Origin: CAZJDM01 sp964544765
Lineage (GTDB): Bacteria; Bdellovibrionota_B; Oligoflexia; CAYFLR01
DNA length: 21,486 nucleotides
Assembly: GCA_964544765.1 (NCBI GenBank)
Contig: CAZJDM010000071.1
Span: 1-21,486 of the forward strand
Reading direction: 5' to 3'
A program made the translations under genes and the position numbers. The notes under the pieces are model-generated. The model saw only the letters and a program-made list of their open reading frames with translations. It did no database searches and was not told where the DNA came from. Below, in pieces: positions 1 to 5,567 of the stretch. Position 1 is the first letter of the stretch. Every line of letters begins with the position of its first letter.

Positions 1-50
1 AAGCTGAGAACGGAAGACTGATAACTGAAGGCTGCGGACAAAGTCCGCCC
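1..50. repeat. Repeat-like DNA with perfect 6-bp palindrome and CTGA-rich decamers
   Basis: Bases 35-49 form GCGGAC-AAA-GTCCGC, a perfect 6-bp inverted repeat around AAA. It is flanked on the left by loosely periodic ACTGA-type units (AGACTGATA, ACTGAAGG). The composition is markedly more GC-rich than its surroundings. Dispersed intergenic repeats of this style are known in many genomes. Only one copy is visible here, so calling it a dispersed repeat is an inference. Confidence 0.4.
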
Positions 51-216
51 TATGTGTTAAAGCCCAGTAACATTTTAAGTATAAGTTGTGGGCCTTGGCA
101 ATAAGGCCTTCTTCTTCATAGAATTTTCCCAGCAGAATTTGATTATCGATCAGTATTTGATTATTTAGTTTGCTATTAAATTGTTGTAGCTTGTCATCAA
201 TGATCCTAATGTATTT
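1..216 (-). pseudogene. Out-of-frame TPR-like C-terminal continuation of the upstream gene
   Basis: Read on the minus strand one frame off the preceding gene, this stretch is open from about 225 down to base 1, just inside two tandem stops (TAA TGA) near 228. It encodes residues such as KLQQFNSKLNNQILI and GKFYEEEGLIAKAHNLYLK, the latter typical of a tetratricopeptide helix pair. It lacks a start of its own, so it is best read as the displaced C-terminus of the 165-1088 gene, split off by a one-base loss in an A-run. The final ~17 codons (bases 1-51) read through repeat-like DNA and are probably not native protein. A sequencing error in a homopolymer would look identical. Confidence 0.6.
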
Positions 217-1088
217 ATAACATCATTATGGTTCAAATCTTGGATATCCCACTGGGCAATATCTAGATTTATAGGTAGCTCTTTCCACCCCATCATAAGA
301 TAATCGCGGGGAAAGTCTCGAAAAGACTGTTTCTCATCAAAAGATGGAATTACTTGTCTAGCTAGTGCATTTACTATTTTTAACTCTATCGGGAGTTCTT
401 CCTCTGCAAAAGTATCGAATTCTGCTTGTAATTTTACGGGAACAAGGGGTTTTTGTAATCCATCTAATAAATTATTTTTTTGATCAAATATTATGGCTAA
501 TTCATGGGCCAAAATTTGTAGTAAGTATAGTCTGTTCAAGTGCTTTTTATCTGAAAGATCCAAAGGAATTTCAGTGAGATTAAAAGTTCTGGAAGTCCAG
601 CTGGAGATAGGAGAGGTTTTATGAGGAGTAATAATAAATAGATAAACATGGTCACTAAAATGAAAGTAACGTTTACTTGTTTGTGAGAGACGTTCATGGG
701 TTACCCAAGGATGGAAAGTTGTTACTGGGAATCGGCAATTATTGATTATTTCTGAGGAACTGGAGACAACACCTAAAAACTCCCTATAGATGGGAGGTTC
801 AGGGGGTAAAACATTGTAACATAGCGCAATACCTATAGGAGTCTGAAATATAGTTATGAAAAGTTTGTCAATTAAGGTTTGTATATTGGTGTATCTATGG
901 TTAGCGTAAACTCTTACATTTCTACCATATATTTCATATGGTAACCCGATACCAGGCTCTAAAAACAGATCCAGTTTTTCATGTAAGAAGTCTTCATTAG
1001 CCAAAGTGGTAGTTTGGAAGTAAGGGTTTGATATAAATACTGAAAATATAATTGCTATTTTAAGTATTGTTTTAGCGGCTTGATTCAT
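165..1088 (-). CDS. Secreted protein of unknown function, 3' end probably frameshifted
   Basis: I do not recognise this 307-residue protein. It begins with a Sec signal peptide: a hydrophobic stretch at about residues 8-20 and a likely cleavage after TLA (residue 30). It is therefore exported. A segment LAHELAIIFDQK (about 192-203) recalls the HExxH zinc-peptidase helix, but the second His is replaced by Ile, so metallopeptidase activity is not supported. The last ~16 residues look non-native. From about position 216 downward, a different minus-strand frame encodes a convincing helical, TPR-like tail, and restoring one A in the A-run at 214-216 would join the two. The gene stands alone on its strand and is divergent from the caspase-like gene. 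Existence as a coding region is fairly sure; function is unknown. Confidence 0.7.
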   Translation of the reverse strand: MNQAAKTILKIAIIFSVFISNPYFQTTTLANEDFLHEKLDLFLEPGIGLPYEIYGRNVRVYANHRYTNIQTLIDKLFITIFQTPIGIALCYNVLPPEPPIYREFLGVVSSSSEIINNCRFPVTTFHPWVTHERLSQTSKRYFHFSDHVYLFIITPHKTSPISSWTSRTFNLTEIPLDLSDKKHLNRLYLLQILAHELAIIFDQKNNLLDGLQKPLVPVKLQAEFDTFAEEELPIELKIVNALARQVIPSFDEKQSFRDFPRDYLMMGWKELPINLDIAQWDIQDLNHNDVINTLGSLMTSYNNLIAN

Positions 1089-1484
1089 TATGTTTATGAT
1101 TTGATTGATAATTTGAATATATTTATTATGGTCATAAAATATGACAAATAATACTTATCAAAATCCTTGGTTAATGTCAAAATGATCATATAATTTTAAT
1201 CAATTTAAATAGGGAAAAATTATTTATTATAAATATCAAAATTGTGCATTTTTGTTCCTTTCTGGAATAAAAATATAGTGATAGTTACTTTCTTAATTTC
1301 TGATGTCTTTTTGGTGAGTCAGAAAGTATAAAATCTACTTATAATTTAAATATTTTATTAGGTTGCGAGTCGTTAAACAAATTAGTCATCAAACAGTTCG
1401 CAAGGATTTGATATTTACCTAGCTTCTAATAACATAGGTTCTCACAAATCAAATTCTATTAACTTTTGGGAAGAAAAAAATGTA
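1089..1484. other. AT-rich non-coding region with a palindrome at 1131-1145
   Basis: This stretch of about 400 bases lies between the divergent secreted-protein and caspase-like genes. I find no RNA gene and no convincing promoter hexamers. The clearest element is GTCATA-AAA-TATGAC at 1131-1145, a perfect 6-bp inverted repeat 43 bases upstream of the minus-strand start at 1088, which could be an operator or small hairpin. Bases 1386-1484 are open in frame with the downstream gene but carry no ATG, GTG or TTG codon. Confidence 0.4.
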
Positions 1485-2108
1485 TTGTTTGTAGCTGCGG
1501 ATAGAAACTCACATAGAATATTAGCAAAAGCCTTGGAAAAAGCATACCAGAGCCAAGAGGTCCGTTTGGAAGATGTCATATGGTGGTATATAGGACCTAA
1601 ATTGGCAAGAGTTTATACAACTATAGTTAGAATCCCACACAATCGGGTAGGTTATTTATCTTTTAATAATGCTATTTCCTATATGGAAAGCTTAGGAAAA
1701 CCTTATGATATTCTTTTATTAACCCATGGTTATAAAAATCATCTTTCTACCGGTAGTGGCTACTTTTTCTCTTATCGTGAGTTGAGTTTATTGAAATCTC
1801 AACTTTCTTTTTTGGACCTGGTTTTTATGGCTGGTTGTAAGAGCGCCACATTAATAGAAGATTGGCACCAAGCAGGAGCAAAAACAGTGATCGCCTTTGC
1901 GGATAAACATAATCATCATTTTTATATTGATATGTTCTTAGGAGCATTTAATGGAGATAATCCTCTTGAAGCAGACAATTTTGTTAAACAGCATAAAATT
2001 TCTTATGCCAGCAATAGCCCTTTATTGACCTTTATTATGGCCAATACCAATATAGATCCACAATTATATATGAATGGTTTACTTGATCCTAATATTTCAA
2101 ATCGATAA
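1485..2108 (+). CDS. Caspase-fold (CHAT/C25-like) putative cysteine peptidase, start uncertain
   Basis: This 207-residue protein shows the two-motif layout of the caspase-like cysteine peptidase fold. A strand, ILLLTHG, ends in His81-Gly82. A second, DLVFMAGCKSA, carries Gly117-Cys118 followed by small residues. A third strand, KTVIAFADK, follows at about 133-141. This order and the ~37-residue His-Cys spacing match CHAT-type domains, but no family signature is certain by eye. The TTG start at 1485 falls within what looks like the first beta strand (VLFVAADRNS). The frame is open back to 1386 without a normal start codon, so the N-terminus may be lost or disrupted. A weak Shine-Dalgarno-like GGGAAG lies at 1468-1473. 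There is no signal peptide as annotated. It stands alone, convergent with the epmA-like gene. Substrate unknown. Confidence 0.65.
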   Translation: MFVAADRNSHRILAKALEKAYQSQEVRLEDVIWWYIGPKLARVYTTIVRIPHNRVGYLSFNNAISYMESLGKPYDILLLTHGYKNHLSTGSGYFFSYRELSLLKSQLSFLDLVFMAGCKSATLIEDWHQAGAKTVIAFADKHNHHFYIDMFLGAFNGDNPLEADNFVKQHKISYASNSPLLTFIMANTNIDPQLYMNGLLDPNISNR

Positions 2109-2140
2109 TAATGATTAATAATTACACCAATTAATCATTA
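2109..2140. terminator. AT-rich bidirectional hairpin between convergent genes
   Basis: TAATGATTAAT (2109-2119) and ATTAATCATTA (2130-2140) form a perfect 11-bp inverted repeat with a 10-base loop. It lies immediately after the caspase-like stop codon and overlaps the stop codon of the convergent epmA-like gene. It has almost no GC pairs, so its strength as an intrinsic terminator is doubtful, but its position suits a shared end signal. Confidence 0.4.
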
Positions 2141-3502
2141 TTTGGGAAGAATCAGCACATCTTCTATTTTATTTGATCCGATTAATAAAGCTACTATACG
2201 GTCCACGCCCATAGCAATACCTGCTGATGGAGGTATCCCAAGTCGTAAGGAATCCATAAATTCAGAGTCGATGGGATATATTTCTTTTTTCATACGTTGT
2301 TTTTCTTGAGAGAACTGTTTAAAACGGTTTTCTTGCGTTATTGGGCAGGTAAGTTCATTAAAGGCGTTACCTAGCTCCATAGATTTTATATAAACTTCAA
2401 ATCGTTGGCAATAAAGTGGATTATCAGGATGGATAGTAGACAAAGCTGCCATTCGATATGGATAATCATATAGTATTGTCGGTTTTTCAACTCCTAGATG
2501 AGGCTCAATTTTGTCCAAAAAGATTTTAAAGAATATATCGTCCCATTGGTCATTGTCGGTAATTCTGCTTTGAAATTGGTGCGAGTATTTTAAAAAGTCA
2601 TCCCGACTGGTACATTTATCTAAATCAATATCAGCGTATTCAATAAAAGCTTGGTGTACGGACATTCTATGCCAGTTTTCTTGTCGCAGTAAAGTTTTGA
2701 TTTGGGGAGATAGAAAGGAAAGATTCTTGGCTAGATAATCGAACAATTTTTCAACGTCATCCATAATTTGGTTATAGTCCTCATAAGCACGATACCATTC
2801 GATCATAGTAAACTCAGGTTGATGATGAAGACTTAGTTCGCCGTTATTACGAAAGCATTTACTGATTTGAAATATCTTTTCAAAGCCAGCAGCTAATAGA
2901 TTTTTCATGGCAAATTCAGGAGAAGTGGGTAGATAATAATCAGTTGGTTTGCCCTGTAAATCATAATAGGTGGTTTTAAAGGCGTTTAGATGGGGTTCCA
3001 ATCCTGGACTTTTTACTAACAACGGTGTTTCTACTTCTAAAAATTCATTCTGGGTAAAAAATTTACGGATGGACCCAATAATTTGTTGCCGGTAAATTAG
3101 TTTGTTTCTTTGGTTTTTATCTTTCCAATATCGATTAAAGATTTTGTTATTATCTAAATCTTTAAGTTGACACTTTTGTATGACTTGAAGTTCAGTTAAA
3201 GAAAATTTCTTATCTTCTTTATCATTGCTATTTTCTTTATTATTATTATTATTATTATCTTCTTTAGTAATGGCGGCTAAAATTAAATCTCCTAGAGTTA
3301 ACTTCCTATTTTGTTGGTACTCTACAATGATTTCTCCTGATTGATCCTGAATAGTGCAGAGTGTGTACCCAGAGTCGGCATCAATTTGGACTAACCTACC
3401 TGCAATAGTGATTCTATCTCCAGTCTTTAAATGTTTTAAATTAGTCAGGATATGACTAATAGGCTTTCTATCAGATAAGTTTAATTTGGGATTATTTTTC
3501 AT
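2138..3502 (-). CDS. epmA: EF-P lysine ligase EpmA/PoxA-like, with N-terminal OB-fold
   Basis: A class II lysyl-tRNA synthetase paralogue expected to attach a beta-lysine-type residue to elongation factor P. Family marks are EVETPLLVKSPGLEPHL (about 156-172, motif 1 region), LPTSPEFAMKNLLAAG (191-206), a motif 2 block ending HHQPEFTMIEWYRA (226-239), ELGNAFNEL, and C-terminal GIAMGVDRIVALL (motif 3). The EFAMK and EWYR signatures favour EpmA over genuine LysRS. At 454 residues it is longer than the roughly 325 of E. coli EpmA because residues ~15-80 form an OB-fold-like domain (GDRITIAGRLVQI), as in LysRS. A poly-Asn/Lys/Asp linker (82-99) follows. It is the last gene of a minus-strand run, overlapping the subtilase gene by 11 bases. 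No EF-P or EpmB gene is in the window. I am confident of family, less so of substrate. Confidence 0.85.
   Translation of the reverse strand: MKNNPKLNLSDRKPISHILTNLKHLKTGDRITIAGRLVQIDADSGYTLCTIQDQSGEIIVEYQQNRKLTLGDLILAAITKEDNNNNNNKENSNDKEDKKFSLTELQVIQKCQLKDLDNNKIFNRYWKDKNQRNKLIYRQQIIGSIRKFFTQNEFLEVETPLLVKSPGLEPHLNAFKTTYYDLQGKPTDYYLPTSPEFAMKNLLAAGFEKIFQISKCFRNNGELSLHHQPEFTMIEWYRAYEDYNQIMDDVEKLFDYLAKNLSFLSPQIKTLLRQENWHRMSVHQAFIEYADIDLDKCTSRDDFLKYSHQFQSRITDNDQWDDIFFKIFLDKIEPHLGVEKPTILYDYPYRMAALSTIHPDNPLYCQRFEVYIKSMELGNAFNELTCPITQENRFKQFSQEKQRMKKEIYPIDSEFMDSLRLGIPPSAGIAMGVDRIVALLIGSNKIEDVLILPK
3237..3257. repeat. (TTA)7 microsatellite inside epmA
   Basis: Seven consecutive TTA triplets lie within the epmA-like gene and encode most of its Asn run (residues 83-88). 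The tract is between the OB-fold and catalytic domains, so length changes in multiples of three would be tolerated. Confidence 0.85.
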
Positions 3503-5567
3503 TTGTTTTCAAGAGCCATATTAGAAAAAGTGTACTTATTAGTATTATTAAGAAAGATAAAAAGGCTGGGAAGGCCTTATTGGTATAGTATGTATTGATA
3601 GAACATCCAAGGAAAGAATTGGTAAATCTATCACTTGCAATGGTTGGTGATGATAAAGAATCACTATCATATCCTAAAAGTACATTGAAGGCGTGTATCA
3701 GGCCAGTACCTATGTATTGTTTTCCTGATTCTACTTTAGTCGGATTAGATGCGTCATAATTTGATTGATATTGAGCGTTGTATCCTTTTTGGTAGAAACT
3801 GGCGTCAGCCGTAGACAGTAGTCTTTTTTTAATTACGGCTGGGTGTATATTTAATTTATCAATATCACTATCCGGGTTTTTTAATTGATAATCAGCTAGA
3901 CTAAAGGACAGGTATAATCCTGCAATGCCAGCAACTATAGGAGCAGCCTGACTGGTTCCACTTTTTTCACAATAAAGTTTATTGGCTTTGCAATTATCTT
4001 GCTCCGGGTGATTGGTCGGTACAGAGCTTAAAATCATCATTCCTGGTGCGCTTATATCAATATGGGTTCCAAAATTTGAAAACCCAGCTTTTTGTAAGTA
4101 ATAATCCCAAACATATTCACCCTCGGCATTTTTTAAAATAGTACTTTTTCCGATCCCTCCAATAGCGGATACCGCAAGGGTAGAAGGTATAGCTGCTGGA
4201 TAACTGGGTCTTTCTGTGTCTTCATTACCGCCAGCCGCAATAATCAATAAATTATCTTGCAGTTCCTCTATTATATTGTACATTGCCCTTGATTTAACAT
4301 ACTTACCAAAAGAGAAATTCAAGATTTTGATGACTCCACCAGCAAATTCGGAAGCATATTTTAAAGCTTTTACAACGTAATCATCAGGTATGGTACCGTT
4401 CTCATCGATGACTTTTATGGCTGAGATGTAACAGGTTTGGCAGATGCCGGCAATTCCTTTGTCATTATGAGCAGCACCAATTAATCCGGCAACATGAGTT
4501 CCATGTCCAACAGTCATTTTACAGGCATCAGGATTAGTCGCGAACTTGCAGTTAAGTTCGTCTACAGGCTGTATGGAACTATCATGTACATTAAGGCCAA
4601 ATACATCATCTATATATCCATTATTATCATCGTCTACTCCGTTGAGGAATTCATCAATAACTAGTTCCTCCCCTTTGTTTAGGCCCTCTTTACCATTTAC
4701 TAAGAATCTACCAACTAGATCTTCATGATGGAAATCTACACCAGAATCTAAAACTGCGATTCCAATGGGATAACCGAAGCTGTTGGTAGTGGATTCTTCG
4801 TCATCGGTACTTTCTGTATTGATAGTTAGGCCATTTCCATTAATCATTAAATCCCACACTTGAGGAATAGAAATAGTGTTTAAGTAAAAGAATTGATGGC
4901 TCAAATAATATTTATCTTCTGGGACGTGGTTCCCAACTTGGCTGGAGTCTATAATAAAATCATTGTTACTATCTTCTTTTGTAGTAAGGGATGTACGATA
5001 GTTATCTAGATGATGATTTAAGCGAGTATCTAGATTATTATCTTGATAGTTATTTAAGCGAGTATCTAGGTTATTATCTTGATGGTCATTGAAAACTGCT
5101 CGATAGTTGTTTAGCCGTTTTAGATTGTAATTGGTGAATAGATGATTATACCAGTTGGGTTCTGCCGCAATTACACCATCTAATTGTTCAAGTCGGGTGG
5201 TTATTTTCATAATGTCAGCATCTTGAGGAACAGACAGTTTTAATATTTGTTTTTGATTTTGGGTAGTTTTGGGGCTGCTTTGCCAAAGAGTCTCGGTGTA
5301 ACGAACGGGTATGGTGTTTTGATCAAAAACATCTGCTTTTTGAATATTTTGACTAAATGTCGAGTCGACTGATAATAAAATTTCACCAGGTTTATAATCA
5401 GGATATAGTACAAACTTACTATAGTCTGGGCCACATGAACTAATAAATGTTAGAAGGAGTACAAAAAGAAGATTAAGAAGAATAAGGGGGTTAAAAATAA
5501 TAAGAGGATAGTAAAAAAATTGTGATCGAAGGATAAACTTAAGACGCAGATTATCCTTTTTAGTCAT
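3492..5567 (-). CDS. Membrane-anchored subtilisin-like serine protease (peptidase S8)
   Basis: This 691-residue secreted subtilase has a complete catalytic triad: Asp274 in AVLDSGVD, His355 in GHGTHVAG, Ser539 in SGTSQAAP, with oxyanion Asn448 in AAGGNED. Residues 60-140 resemble an inhibitory prodomain (GEILLSVDS through IAAEPNWYNH). The N-terminus has a long hydrophobic segment ending in a lipobox-like FISSC (Cys45). A second membrane helix lies at the C-terminus (about 665-686) before a short basic tail, suggesting double anchoring. An Asp-rich VDDDNNGYIDD segment (about 311-321) may bind calcium. A Asn/Asp-rich duplicated linker sits at about 159-190. The start is supported by AGGGGAG just upstream of ATG. 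It overlaps the LonB gene by 8 bases and the epmA-like gene by 11, so the three are probably co-transcribed and translationally coupled. Confidence 0.9.
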   Translation of the reverse strand: MTKKDNLRLKFILRSQFFYYPLIIFNPLILLNLLFVLLLTFISSCGPDYSKFVLYPDYKPGEILLSVDSTFSQNIQKADVFDQNTIPVRYTETLWQSSPKTTQNQKQILKLSVPQDADIMKITTRLEQLDGVIAAEPNWYNHLFTNYNLKRLNNYRAVFNDHQDNNLDTRLNNYQDNNLDTRLNHHLDNYRTSLTTKEDSNNDFIIDSSQVGNHVPEDKYYLSHQFFYLNTISIPQVWDLMINGNGLTINTESTDDEESTTNSFGYPIGIAVLDSGVDFHHEDLVGRFLVNGKEGLNKGEELVIDEFLNGVDDDNNGYIDDVFGLNVHDSSIQPVDELNCKFATNPDACKMTVGHGTHVAGLIGAAHNDKGIAGICQTCYISAIKVIDENGTIPDDYVVKALKYASEFAGGVIKILNFSFGKYVKSRAMYNIIEELQDNLLIIAAGGNEDTERPSYPAAIPSTLAVSAIGGIGKSTILKNAEGEYVWDYYLQKAGFSNFGTHIDISAPGMMILSSVPTNHPEQDNCKANKLYCEKSGTSQAAPIVAGIAGLYLSFSLADYQLKNPDSDIDKLNIHPAVIKKRLLSTADASFYQKGYNAQYQSNYDASNPTKVESGKQYIGTGLIHAFNVLLGYDSDSLSSPTIASDRFTNSFLGCSINTYYTNKAFPAFLSFLIILISTLFLIWLLKTNEK
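5018..5089. repeat. 36-bp tandem duplication within the subtilase gene
   Basis: Two adjacent 36-bp units (5018-5053 and 5054-5089) differ at only about three bases and encode two copies of a 12-residue DNNLDTRLN-type unit. A partial, degenerate copy lies at 4998-5017. The duplication is in the linker between prodomain and catalytic domain. Confidence 0.85.

Noticed and set aside
93..110. GGCCTT / AAGGCC inverted repeat as a terminator
   Set aside because: It lies inside the protein-like TPR reading frame and is explained by codons; no T-run follows.
192..620. Zinc metallopeptidase call for the secreted protein at 165-1088
   Set aside because: The HELAI segment lacks the second metal-binding His of HExxH, and no third ligand motif could be identified.
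2138..3502. Annotation as genuine lysyl-tRNA synthetase (lysS)
   Set aside because: The OB-fold fits, but LPTSPEFAMKNLLAAG and HHQPEFTMIEWYRA match EpmA/PoxA better, and the protein is shorter than typical LysRS.
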